Origin: Taeniopygia guttata
Taxonomy: Eukaryota; Chordata; Aves; Passeriformes; Estrildidae
NCBI RefSeq assembly: GCF_048771995.1
Contig: NC_133026.1
Location: forward strand, 57,661,001 to 57,725,000
Direction: 5' to 3'
Length of the DNA: 64,000 nt
A program made the translations under genes and the position numbers. Position 1 is the first letter of the stretch. Each line of letters starts with the position of its first letter. This document shows positions 49,191 to 60,809 of the stretch, piece after piece. The notes under the pieces are model-generated. The model was not told where the DNA came from and searched no databases. It saw nothing but the letters and a program-made list of their open reading frames with translations.

Positions 49191-52000
49191 GTGGTATTAT
49201 TTAGCTAATTTTTGCCTTGAATTTCCAGGGCTACATACTTTAAGCATGAATCTTATTTGACTTTAGAGAGATTGTAGACTCATAAAAATGGAAAATAAAA
49301 TAAAGGTTTATAGACTAATCAGATTAAATACAACATCCCAGAAGATACTCTGTACAATATTCTTAAACAGCCAATGAATGACTACATAAATAATAAGAAG
49401 ACATAATAGAAAAAAATCCTAATTCCTTCTTTTGTCAGGACAGTTTGCCAACTGAACTCAATATTTGGAGTTATAACGGTTTTTGCCGTTCTGTTAGTGA
49501 CTCGAGATACAAAATATGTTTTTGTTAAACTGAAGCTCTCAATCTCCATTAAGATAATAAATGGCTGTAAAAGTTATTTCTGATGTTAATTAAATTGTTA
49601 AAAATAAAATTAAATTATTATGACAAAACTGAAATAGAAACCAAAATAATATGGAAAAAATATGACTTATGCTTACACTTATTGGCAGCAATTTGATTTA
49701 TTAATGTGCCATCAACCAAATCTTGCTGCTTATTTTTCTCCTCAGCTCTGGAAGATCTAAACCCATACCAAAGACTGAAGTGAGTTAGTTTTTTCCACCT
49801 TCCCTGATGCTATGTGAAAGATCTCTAGGCACATAAGAACATAAGAAGGTTTTTACTTGTAAGTCTGGGAAACATGGATGTACAAGAAATCCCAGCTGAC
49901 CCAAAAACTCAAATAGTGTTTTTCCTTATGAGAACCAAAGGGCCTGAGAATAGCTGGTGATACCTGGGGTGTCTCTTTAGCCTGATTGTAATTAATTCAT
50001 TAATGTTTCAGCAGTGAAAAACAGTCATTGTGACAAAGTGAGAAATTTTAGAGGGTCAGGTAAGATGGGAGTCTTGTGACGTCTATTTCAGTTGGGAATG
50101 CAGTGAGGAAAAATAAATTTTCTTGAAAAAATTCTAGATTTGACATTGGGAAAGTGCCCCTCCTCTAAGAATAACAGAATGAAAAAGCTATCTAGCACCT
50201 GGTTCTGGTATCTCCTTCAAGTAATATTTCAGTGAGACATTAAAAACAACAATTTCTTATAAGCATCTGCGTATACGATGACCCATCTTAGCGCAGGTCT
50301 TCTGAACTAGAAGATTGCTTGAACTTCTTTCCACACCTGCAATGCTATGCAGGAGCGTATGGATCTTCATCATCAAATGTGAATATTACTTGAATACAAG
50401 ACAAGTTTTTGTAATTGTCTGGGCAGGCATGGAACTCAAAATAAATACCCTATCTCCACACCCCCCACCCTCAAAAAACCCCAAAAACAAAGCAAAACAA
50501 AACAAAACAAAACAAAACAAAACAAAACAATCACAAAAAACCCCAGAAAGAATATGTAGGTTACATCTTTGTTAAGTTATATCTTTGTTAAGTTTAACAT
50601 ATTGAACAAATTCAATTCCCAAGATCATTATATCCATCCTAAAACTTTGACTGTAGCTTTAGAAGACCTGAATAGCTGCAGTTCATCCAGGACCTAAGAG
50701 AGCATTAGTATAGCCTCCATGTAGATAAATTATTCTTTTTCCCTTCTTGGAATTGTCAGTTTCATTTGGACAGCCTAAAGGTAGTCAGACCTTTCATTTG
50801 ATGTCTCGTCAATCTAATCACTGTCCACTTGTGTTCAATAGCCTCATTACACCTTTTATCTTACGGTGCTTATTGTATCTTCTTATCAAGTCTTATGTCT
50901 AAAGACTTCACGAAGTTTAAGTTCCTGATGAATGAATACTTGTACCCTGCTATGTCATATGTCAATTAAGTGTGATTAAATTAAAGGCTCCTTTCTGTTG
51001 TTATAACAAAGGGAATTCATTAGTGTGATAAGTGTTCTTGCACTGGCTGAACCAATTTCCAGTCCAAAAGGTAAACACTTCTTTGAAAGAAAGTTTCACA
51101 ATTATCTTAATGCTTAAATTAGCATTGTCTTTGTTTCCTTTAGAAATATTTGGTTTGTTTCCTTTCCTACTTATCTTGAATGGAGCATTGGTTATCTTAT
51201 AAGGTATGGCCACATACTATCATTGGATAGCTATGAAGCCAAATAACAGAATGAGGATTATGAGATTGTATTGCTCAGATATGATGAGATACATTAGCAG
51301 TAGGATGATGGTGCTGATGTGGAACTATAAATGTACAAAATGTAGAGCTGAATTCAGAACAAACATCCTTACCATATGCAAAAAAATCCCCCAAAACACA
51401 ACATAGGAATGAAGACTCTCAATTGTCACTAATTGAGCTTAATACAGCTAAAATACAGAGAACAGTGTGAAGTAAAAGTATTTTTCTTTGCTTGGTTTTT
51501 ATCTTCCTGTTTATGACCTCAGCTTCATTTCTTGCAGGGAATTATGAGTAATAACAAATGACCTAGCCTTATGCTATTGTTCTGTCCTCTAAGCTTTTAG
51601 GCCTAAAATGTTAGTTAATTTCAGAATGCTGAGGTTGGGTTCAGAAGTATCGGTAGTAATCTATAAGCACTGTAAAACTTAAAAACTCTGTTTTAATTTT
51701 GGAAATATTCCTATTGCTCTCTCTACTGCACTGTACCTCTTTGAAGGAATTAAATTTATTTCAAAACAGATATCAGGTGATAAATTAGTAAGATTTTAAA
51801 CTTGTATATTCAATCTTATGGTTTGTTTCTTTGGGGGCTTTTTTGATTGTTTGTTTGTTTGGTTTTTGTTTTCTGTTTTATTGCCCTTGACAGTCAAGAA
51901 GTGAAAGGTTAAATTCCCTATTCTGTGCCTCACAAAATGTGATATAAGTGAGGTTTTTGTTATCAGTTCAAGCATTGTAGTCTGCTTTCCTTGGCTTTCT
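49191..52000. other. Unassigned sequence with (AAAAC)n array
   Basis: An A/C-rich tract at about 50460-50545 contains an (AAAAC)n array at roughly 50490-50530. A G/T-rich tract lies at about 51820-51880. No gene was recognised. Confidence 0.55.
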
Positions 52001-52304
52001 TTGATGTGTACACTTACCTGCTGCAACCACACAGCCACTGCAGGAGGTTATGGCACTGTGCCAATACGTTTATGTTCTTTTCCAACAACTGTGTGCTATG
52101 TTTTCAAAGTTTATCGATTCCTCAAGATCCATGGATACAGTTGCACCCTCTGTGGTCATTCCTACACTAGTTTGTACCCTCGCAGCACTGGCTGGTGGAA
52201 TTCTGGCAGTGAGATTACTTTCAGGCATCTCTAAACATCTTTTATGGGCACTAGCGAGTTCGTGTTGCTGCAGTTTAATTGCTTTTAATACTGCAAATAG
52301 CTAA
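52001..52304 (+). other. Two overlapping open frames, unrecognised, one hydrophobic
   Basis: Two plus-strand frames overlap: 52001-52234 (77 codons) and 52050-52304 (84 codons). The second holds a strongly hydrophobic centre (VVIPTLVCTLAALAGGILAV) and a second hydrophobic patch (LLWALASSCCCSLIA), the pattern of two membrane helices. The DNA here is richer in GC than its surroundings. No homology is recognised, no splice sites were convincing, and no Kozak context stands out. It may be a decayed coding fragment, a repeat, or chance. Confidence 0.2.
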
Positions 52305-53995
52305 AGTCTAGATGGATGCTACATATACATGCATTCATCTCTACTTTGTTTTCATGAAATGCCCTGTCTAAATGCTCACAATAGCAATATATACTGAACA
52401 TTTATAACTCAATGATAATTTTTACTTTTAGGTCATTGCTTGCTAGAAAAAAACTGTATTTTCTGTCATTACACTTTCACAAGGGAGAAAAGAACTTTAA
52501 ATGCAACATAACAGAGAAACAGGCATGGTGCAGAACCACGGCATCAGCGTTTACCAGACATCAGCAGAAAAGCTTTTAAAAGACAACACCTCCAGAATCA
52601 ATTTAGAAAGTCCTAATCATTAGGTTATTCATATATTTTTTGGATTCTTTCTTTTTTCAATAAATAATTTCTTATAATATCAAAACTCTGTACATCTGTG
52701 ATTGGTTTTATTCTTTTGCTACCTTCACTAACTATATAACATATACCAATTCTACTCTGGAGACAGAAAAATTGCAAAAATAGCTTTGGCATTCATCCTG
52801 ATATTTTCAGAGCTATGTAGCAAAATGATTTAATAAAGATTTGCCAGATAAACTTGATTGCTTCTTTAATAGAGTTAAAAAATTAGTGGCTGAAAGAAAA
52901 ACATAATATGATAGGCATTTTCAATAAAGGAAAACATTTGATATTGCATTCTATAAAAGCTCTTTTCTCAAAATTAATTTAAATTGGCTTGAATATGATA
53001 ATGTGAAATAAGCACTGATGGAAGATAGTAAGCAAAGGTGATGAGTTGCAAAATAGTGATTTAGAAAGAAATGACTACTTGTTTTCTGCCTTAAGAGGTC
53101 AGGTTATATCCTGTTCCTCACTAACAAATTTGCAGAGAAAAAAACTGTGCATCAATTAATTCACAGAGAGTACTAACTTGGCAGTAGCAACAAAGGTTTA
53201 AGAGCTACTAGGTGTACTTCTGCACTTTAATTCTGAGGATGAGATTGAATCCTAAACAAAAGCTGAAAAATATAAACAAACAGATTTTATGTAAAATTTT
53301 CCAAAATTCAGTTTATGTGAGGTAAGCTGCAGTTCAGAAAATAAAAAGTATGCATATTCTAAGCTGTCATTGACTTCAGCCAGTATTAATGATAAGCTTA
53401 CATGTTGTGTGGAATAATGAAGTAGTTAAGCTCAGGTTTAATATTAAGCTTATTTTTAAGTTCTTTGCTGATGCAAATTCTATAAAGCACAGATGAAACA
53501 AAAAATAAAATATAAACATATGAGAGAACTGTAAATGTAATCCTGCATTAATAAGACTTCTCTTTCTATGGCCCATGTTACTACCTGGAAATTGGATTAA
53601 GGAGAATGAGTAGAAAAGTGTTATTTCATTTACCATTTTATAAATCACAAGTAAACCTATGTGTTCTCAAACATACTCCTAATGTATCTCCTCTCTTCCC
53701 CCCTACTCTTAAAATAAAACACAGCAAGAAAGATTAAAGAAGTGCTTGAGAAAGTGAACTTGTTAATGCAGGGGATGAAGACAAAGTCCTCTCTATTGAA
53801 GTAAGTAGTAAAACTCCCACAGAATCAAAAAAGGATTAGAATTTTACCAGAACATGGAAATGCAGACATGTTCCGCACACTTCAGCTTTTACCACCTACG
53901 AAGAAAAACTGTATAGGAATTCAATTCTGATATATCACAAAGAAGAAAATTCATGACACAAAAGAAATTCCCCTTGTAGATTGGAGATAGGGTGT
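52305..53995. other. Unassigned AT-rich sequence
   Basis: Nothing was recognised. Confidence 0.5.
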
Positions 53996-54000
53996 GGGGT
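53996..54000 (+). repeat. Target-site duplication, left copy
   Basis: GGGGT lies directly before the TG of the LTR. The right copy at 55081-55085 is GGAGT, with one mismatch. Five-base duplications are usual for ERVL-type integrations in birds. Confidence 0.55.
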
Positions 54001-55080
54001 TGTCCTAGGTTGACAAGGAAGTGAGTTTTCTCAGGAAGTTATAGCCGAACCAATCAGTGATCATATTTGAATATTGACACCTGGTGTAACCACTGAAGAT
54101 ATACCACAGGCTGGGTGCAGGAGAGGAAGCCATGCAGCCTAGGCTGAGGACCTGGAGAGAAGGGGGTGGAGGGACTGGAACCAGGCTGATTTCAGCCTCC
54201 TGAGGACAGCGAAGGCTGAGACTTTAACCCTTTCTTGCAGAACATTAATCCTCCTTGATCTGAAAGAGAAGAGAGACACTATGAGTTCTGAGATGTCAGA
54301 AGAAGATGGAAAAGAATCCTGGGTAGGAGGAAATGATGGATTGGCCTTTGGTTGGACTTTTCCTTGTATAGCCATAGACTGAAACAATTTTCCTGTAACA
54401 TAGAGACTGCATTTAGAGGGATGCAATGGCTTGAGCCAAGAGAGTGACCTGCTGCAGTAATGCCATGTGCAGGAGTGGAGTGAACAGAGGAAGATGAGGA
54501 GGGTGTGGTGGTATCCTCTGTCTTCAGGGAAGAAGATTTCTGTTCTCAAGACTCTCAGCCCCAGGGGAGGAGAAATTTTTTTCCCAAAATGAGAAATTGT
54601 TTTTTGGTACTTAGCAAAGCATCCTTAAAAGGAACCCTATAAGCAGTTTTGGTCCATGGACGGTGGTGAGAGCACTGTACATGGAAGGAGGATGTCACAA
54701 TGGCAGATTTTCTCTGGGTGGTGCCATGTGTGACATGGAAACATAAGAGGTTTCAACTGTGTTTCCTGTGGAAGACTCCTCTCTCCCCTGATGAACGGAG
54801 AATTCATTATCTGAGGGGTGGGAACTTGATCGAGAGTCCAAGGTTTTGTCTCACTGTATTTGGTGGAAATTGAGTGGGAGGAGGAGGAATGTTTCTGTTT
54901 CAGAAGGTTTTCATTCTAAATTTTGTGTGTTCCTTTTATTACAGTGTAGGTTAATTTTTTTTCTCAATTTTTAAGCTTGAGCCTGCTCTGCTCTGTTTCT
55001 GGTCACATCTCACAGTAGCCATTTGAGAAAAATATATTTTTGTGGGTGCAGTGGTATTACATCAGCACCAACTCATGACT
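54001..55080 (+). mobile_element. Solo LTR of an avian endogenous retrovirus (ERVL-like), about 1.08 kb
   Basis: The element starts TGTCCTAGGTTGAC and ends AACTCATGACT, imperfect inverted ends of the TGTCCTGGTT..CATGACA type known from avian ERVL LTRs (from memory). It is markedly more GC-rich than its flanks. Both sides carry a near-identical 5-bp duplication (GGGGT and GGAGT). No gag, pol or env remnant adjoins it, so it is a solo LTR left by recombination between the two LTRs of a provirus. The final CA has changed to CT. The late part holds CACATCTCACAGTAGCCATT, a block I associate with the 3' region of such LTRs. A minus-strand frame of 136 codons at 54139-54549 lies inside it and is not a gene. 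Plus orientation is inferred from the TGTCC start. Confidence 0.75.
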
Positions 55081-56861
55081 GGAGTTCAGAAGAGCTGAAA
55101 GACATTTCAGAAACTATGAGCAATTCTAAGGTGTGCCTCAAGCTTCAAAGTGTCTCTTTGAATTAAAAAAAAAAAAAAACACCAAAAAAAACCCACAAAA
55201 AAACCAAAACAAAACAAAAAACCAACAAACAAACAAAAAAACCAACAAAGAGCCAAAGACAAAAACAAGCAACAAATAAAACAAACAAAACCCCTGCCAA
55301 AAACAATGGGGAAGACTGCCAAGACTATGTTTGTGATGGTGTAGCTTTTTTTCTCCATCTTCCACCCGAAAGTGTCCCAGAAAGGACTGAATGGTGGTTT
55401 CCTAGAATCAGAATAAAGACAACCAAGGCACACATTTGTAGTGCAAATATTTCACAGAAGAACAGCTGTGTGCAGCAATCTTTGCCTGCTGTGGATCAGC
55501 ACATGAAACTGATGTTCATGTTGTGCTTCCATATGTAGAACAGGATGAATGCTGTGAATCCCTTTTCTACCTGACACTGCTTACATGCAGCTACAAATCA
55601 CTTCTTGATTAAAATCAGTTTTGCAGAAGGGGTGCTTTTAGATTAATTTTTTTTATTTGCAGAAAAACTGGATACCAGGGGGAATGAAAAGCAGTACATT
55701 AATTATTTGGTTTCTGGACAGGCATGAAGGCTTACAACAGATTAAATTTTCAAATTACTTTCAGTTTGCCACCCAAATAGGCTGGGGTTGGACTCCACTA
55801 GGACTCCAATTGAAACATGAAGATGGAAGTTGCACACTGAGTATATAAACCTGCAGCAGGGTGAATGTTAGCCAAAAGAGCTGAGCAACTACAGCACTAG
55901 GATTTGTGTGAGCAACATGCCCAGTCAGCTTCATTTTCACACATGCAATATCCTTGGGCTAGGTATTTAGCATCTGGCAATTGACTGTCTTCTCATCTGT
56001 GTCCAGACCTTATTTAATATTAAAGGCAAATGAAAGGATAGATATTTTACTGAGAACAGAATAATCCATTAAACGATGTTAAACTGGTTTTGCAAAGACA
56101 AGATTGCATGGTCAGGATCACACTTGAAAACCAACGTGAATGTAATGCAAGAATACTTCCCTTGGAGTCCTGGCAGAAGAATATTTGTCCTATAGGTGCT
56201 AATTGAATCTTAGGGTTGCAGTGATGTAACTAAAGAGAGGCTTATAAAGTACAGAGAAAATACACATATTTTTCATGTGTTAGAGGATTTGGGGAAAAGT
56301 AATGGCACTCCACAGCAGTCAGAACTGTGCAATTTCCACTACCAAAGTGGGATAAAGGGAGAATTGTAGAAGCAGTGGATAAGTAAAGAAGGGAGGATCA
56401 GCTAAAGCTTTCGGAGCACCTAATTCATTCATCCTCTTCACTGAAATCCTTTTATAGCCTCAGTCTGCAATAGCCTCAGTGATCAATAATGGCAGTTTTT
56501 CATTCATCACATTACTCAGATTGTAAAATAGAATATAAAAATGCTGATGGAGACTGGCAAGGACCTCACATGGACAAAGTCTATGAAAATTTATATCTAG
56601 ACTAGTTTTTGTTTTTTTTTCCAGGATAAGGCATTGATATTTTTACTATTCATTTAAGTTTTTGAAACATGGAAGAGTTTAATTATCTGCAAGGGAGAGC
56701 AGGGGAAATTCTCTTTAGAACATGATTTTTCATGCTTTGTCTGCTGAGTAACAACATCATCCAGGAACAGGAAGAGATTAATCCAGAAAAGTCTCAGTTA
56801 AGATTTGACATACAGAATATATTTCCTTTCTCTTTTAAGGAGACTCAAAATTAGTTTCTTT
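55081..56861. other. Unassigned sequence with A/C-rich tract
   Basis: An A/C-only tract lies at 55164-55297. The rest holds no recognisable gene or repeat. Confidence 0.55.
55164..55297. repeat. A/C-rich low-complexity tract
   Basis: Almost only A and C on the plus strand, beginning with a run of A and continuing as irregular AAAC, ACCA and CAAA units. It would read as G/T on the other strand, like 46976-47100. Confidence 0.85.
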
Positions 56862-57014
56862 AAGATGCCTCATCCCTGGAGGTGTTCAAGACCAGGCTGG
56901 AAGGGGTTCTCAATTACCTGGTCTAGAGGAAGGTGTCCCTAAGTATGGCAAGATAGTTGAATGATCTTTAAGATCCCTTCCAACCATAACAATTATATGA
57001 GTCTGTGATTCTCT
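56862..57014 (+). mobile_element. CR1 LINE 3' fragment, plus strand
   Basis: CATCCCTGGAGGTGTTCAAG is followed by GACCAGGCTGGAAGGGG, AGGAAGGTGTCCCTAAG-like sequence, GATCTTTAAGATCCCTTCCA and a degenerate octamer end (ATGAGTCTGTGATTCTCTGA). This is the last 150 bp of a CR1. Confidence 0.88.
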
Positions 57015-58394
57015 GAAAAGAGATAAAAGTATTCCATTATTCCTGAATAGTTCCAAAATGTAAGAAAGAAATTAATTTTCACTCTCAGTGAGCCACTGCC
57101 TGCACTTCTTGCCCATTCTACAGTCTGTTGTAATGGAGTGCAACACATCTATACTCAATGTAATCGTCATGTAGGTCTTTGAAAAATTAACATGTCATAA
57201 GTTTAGGAAGCAATAATGAAGAAAGAAATGTTGTGGTCACAGTTACAGCAAGCTAATATTGAAAACTCAAAGTGGCATTGTAGCAAAAACAGCTAACACA
57301 ATTTGGCAGAAAACTCTTACCAAGGTATCTTGCCACAGAAAATTTTCTTTTATGTTCAGCTGCAGTGTGAGTATATTCCAAATGCTGCATTAAATGTATG
57401 GCATCTAGTTGCCAGAAAAATGTTGAAGAGATTTCAGATAAGAGGATTAAAAACAGTCAGGGAGGTGATGGTATCATTTAGGAGGAAATATTAGAATAGT
57501 TAAATATGCATAGATTGGATGGCTGAAAACAGACCATAAACATGTGAGGGGTAAGAAAACACTGGAAGATGGGTATTATTTAAGATATTAAGTGGAATAA
57601 TAACATATGATATGGGCCAATCTAAGTTCCATTATTTTTGTATATATCATATTTTACTAGACTAAATAATTCCCCTAACAGTAGTGTCTATTAGGCTGTC
57701 AGAGGATTGTCCTGTACAGCATGGGTAGCTTATAAATTGCAGTACTTTTCAGAGATATCACAATACATTTTCTTACAGAGCAGAAATTCAACAACAAAAA
57801 CAAGCCATCAGGCTTATGAGGCTCTACAGCAGCAACTTTTGTCCTGCCAGTTCTTTCCCTTTCACCTTTTTTTAGACATTTTCTTTTGTTTTGCTGTATG
57901 TTCTCAACAAACTGTTATCTTGTTTGGTTCTCTTCAGACAGTCCAGATGGCAAATCTGGAGTAAATAATGCTCTGTCTTCCTGGAACAATTGCTATCCTC
58001 ACCAACTAGTGGTTATTTCTCACGAGCATAAATAAGTATTTGGGCAGCAGAGAAGAGAAACCACAGAAACTGTAGCTACAACCAGATGGAGACAGGACCC
58101 CAGGAGAAAGGACAAACATGTAAATCCCATTTTTTAATTAATTTGCTTGATACATAACGAGTTTTTATTTTGTATCAGGCCTTTTTGTGATGTGGGCTTT
58201 CAATTTTGTTTGCAATTTGACAAATTGCAAGTGAGGTAAAAGCTCTGTTTCTAAAGCTAAATAAAATAAACACTTGCAAATGGGTAAGATTATATCAGCA
58301 AAATGAAGTCCCTATAATCCAGTGGTTAGTGATCTACTACACCCCTTAGAAATACAGAAAACTTGGACCTAAATGTGATCCACTTGAGAATATT
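57015..58394. other. Unassigned AT-rich sequence
   Basis: A 9-bp inverted repeat lies at 58210-58230. A plus-strand frame of 85 codons at 57707-57964 has a splice-acceptor-like TTTCTTACAG near 57778 but no recognised product. Confidence 0.5.
58210..58230. repeat. 9-bp inverted repeat
   Basis: TTGCAATTT and AAATTGCAA flank GAC. Each arm contains a TTGCAA core, similar to half of a C/EBP-type site. This is a structural note only. Confidence 0.75.
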
Positions 58395-59845
58395 CTATCA
58401 GAGAGCTGATAGAAGAGCTCAACGAGCACTTTCAATTTTTTACCAGCACTCCTGTATAACAATCACAGTTGATTGGAGGCTAGCAAATTTGACATCCATC
58501 TGCAAGAATGACCAAAAGTAGGATCCAGGGAATTACAGGCTGATCAGTCTGACCTCAGTGCTAGGGAAGGTCATGGAAGATCATCTTGAGTGCCATCACA
58601 TGAAATGTACAAGATACCAGGGGTTCAGGCTCAGCCAGCAAAGGTTTATCAAAGGCTGCTTGACCAACTTGATCTCTTTCTATGGCAAGGTGACCTGCTT
58701 AATGAATGAGGGAAAGGCTAGGGGGTGTTGTCTACTTGGACTTCAGTAAAGCCTTTTATACTGTTTCCCACAGCATTTTCTTGAGGAAGCTGGCAGCCCA
58801 TAGCTTGAACATGTACAGTCTGGGTTAAGAACTGTCTGGGTATTGGGGCCAAGACACTGTTGGTGAATGGTGCTGTATTTACTTGGTGGCCCATGGTGCT
58901 CCCCAGGGCTCAGAATTTGGCCAGCCCTGTTTAATATCTTTATTGATGATCTGTAAAAGCGGATTGAGTGCACCCTCATGAAATTTGCAGGTGACAGTAA
59001 GTTGAGTAAGAATGTTGGTCTGCTGGAGGGTAGGAAAGCTCTGCAGAGGGATCTGGACAGGCTGGGTGAATGGGCCAAGACCAATTTTGTATGAGGCTTG
59101 ATTAAACCAGGTGCAGGATCCCGCCCTTGGTTCTCAACAATCCCCTGCAGTGCTACTCTGGGACAGAGTAGCTGAAAAGCTGCCCAGCAGAAAAGGACCT
59201 GGAGGTGCTGCTCAACAGCCAGTTAAACATGGGCCAGCGAGTGCCCAGGTGGTAAAGAAGGCTTGCCTGGATCAGCAATCTTGTGGCCAGGAGGACAGGG
59301 CAGCAATGACAGTTGCTCCATATTCAGCACTGGTGAGGCTGCACCATGAGTTCTGTGTCCAGTCTTGGGCCCTTAAATTTAGGAAGGATGTTGAGATGCT
59401 TGAATGCATCCAGAGAAGAACAACCAGGTGGGTGAAGGGTCTGGAACACAAGCTTTGTGAAGAACAGCTGAGGGAGGTGGAGTTGTTTAGCTGGAAAAAA
59501 GGAGGCTCAGGAGAGACCTTATTGGTCTCTACAGCTGCCTGAAAGGAGGGGGCAGCCAGGTGGGTGGTGGTCTCTTTTGCCAGACAATGACTGACATGAA
59601 TGAGAGGACAGTCTTAAGCTGTGCCAGGGAAAGTGTAGGGTAGACTGGTGATTGGGCATTGGAATGGGCTGGCCAGGGGCTGATGGAGTCACTGTCCCTG
59701 GAGGTGTTTTAAAAAATTGGATGTGGCACTCAGTGCCATGGTTTAGTTGATAAGGTGATGCTAGGTCATAGGTTGGACTTGATGATCTCAAACATCTCTT
59801 CCAGCTGAGTTAGTTCTGTGATTCTGTGAATCTGTGATTCAGTGA
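58395..59845 (+). mobile_element. CR1 LINE, 5'-truncated, with ORF2 reverse-transcriptase remnant
   Basis: The plus strand carries most of the CR1 ORF2 reverse transcriptase. It opens near AGAGCTGATAGAAGAGCTC and passes GGGAATTACAGGCTGATCAG. At 58757-58759 the usual AFDTV reads AFYTV. A stop (TAA) lies at 58954-58956 in the frame of the next motif, and at 58984-58995 FADD reads F-A-G-D, so a catalytic-site aspartate is gone. A frameshift separates the two motifs. The ORF2 tail reads SALVRLHHEFCVQSWALKF and continues to 59540. The 3' UTR ends with GGTTGGACTTGATGATCTC and GATTCTGTGAATCTGTGATT. It is a dead copy of about 1.45 kb. Confidence 0.93.
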
Positions 59846-60305
59846 TCTGTTCAGTTTTGGGCTGCTCACTACAGAAAAGACATGGAGAGGCTGGAGTGTA
59901 TCCAGACAAGGGCAGCAGAGCTGGTGGAGGGTCAGGGGCACAAATATGATGAGGATCAGCTGAGCGAGGTAGGGTGTTTAGCCTGGGGAAAAGGACTGAC
60001 TGCCTGGAACTAACTGAAAGGAGGGGGACCAGTCTCTTTTCCCAAGAAACAAGAGATAGGACAGGAGAGGAAGTGTTCAAATTTCTTCAGGGAATGTTTA
60101 ATTTTGATATTAATAGAATTTCTTCACCAAAAGTGTTGTCAAACACTGGAACAGGTTGTCCAGGTAAGTGGTAGTCCATCCCCTGGAGACACTTTGAAGA
60201 GATGTAGATGTGGCCTTTGGGTACATTATTTAATGGTAGACTTGGCAGTGCTGGGTTAATGGTTGGACTTGATGATTTTAGAGGTCTTTTGTTGGAAAGG
60301 ATTAA
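59846..60305 (+). mobile_element. Second CR1 LINE fragment, tandem and same strand
   Basis: This copy begins CTGTTCAGTTTTGGGCTGCT, matching the late ORF2 of CR1 (the segment equivalent to 59360 in the previous copy). It runs through a GGAGGTGTTT-like block to GGTTGGACTTGATGATTTTA and AGGTCTTTTGTTGGAAAGG at about 60295. It directly follows the octamer end of the first copy, so the two lie head to tail. The usual octamer tail is replaced by ATTAATAAATATAATT. Confidence 0.88.
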
Positions 60306-60350
60306 TAAATATAATTGCCTGGTGAAAGATTCACAATAGTACAGCCAGGA

Positions 60351-60809
60351 TGAAAACAATCCCCCCTACTGGCTGGACAATACCCTTACCTACAGATAGG
60401 TCCAAAAGTCAAATGGACTGTTCCATCTCAACCCCCAAAATATATGGTTCATCCCACACCTGTAACCCTCCCCTGAAATATCAGGTGTCTGTGACCCCAT
60501 TGGCCTAAGTCTTGTTCCAGCCCACCTTGAAGATAAGGGGTCTCCGAGGGGCCGGATGCCCTCTTGGATCTTCCTCTCTCTTGGAACTCCCCTCTCTTAG
60601 AATCTCTGCTCACTTGGAACTTCCACCCTCTCCTAGAGCACCCTCTCTACCCCTTGTCTCTCCCCTCCCCCATCCCCTCAGGCCTTGCCACATGCTGCAT
60701 CTGGCAGCTCCAAGCAAGACCTTTCACCATCCATAATAAACCATATATTCTAAGAGCAGCCTTCAGAGATCTCTCATCAAAGCCGTCCTGGAGCCCAGCC
60801 TTCCCTACA
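60351..60809 (+). mobile_element. Solo LTR, family D (ERVK-like), plus strand
   Basis: The element starts TGAAAACAAT and ends TTCCCTACA, in a TG..CA frame of about 459 bp. It is strongly C-rich, with a long pyrimidine-rich U3-like part (TCTCCCCTCCCCCATCCCCT). It has an AATAAA at 60735-60740 and then AGAGCAGCCTTCAGAGATCT, a typical polyadenylation-then-U5 order that fixes the plus strand. No primer-binding site follows and no clear target duplication was seen. It resembles short avian ERVK-type LTRs (from memory). Confidence 0.72.

Noticed and set aside
54139..54549. 136-codon minus-strand frame
   Set aside because: It lies wholly within the solo LTR on the opposite strand.
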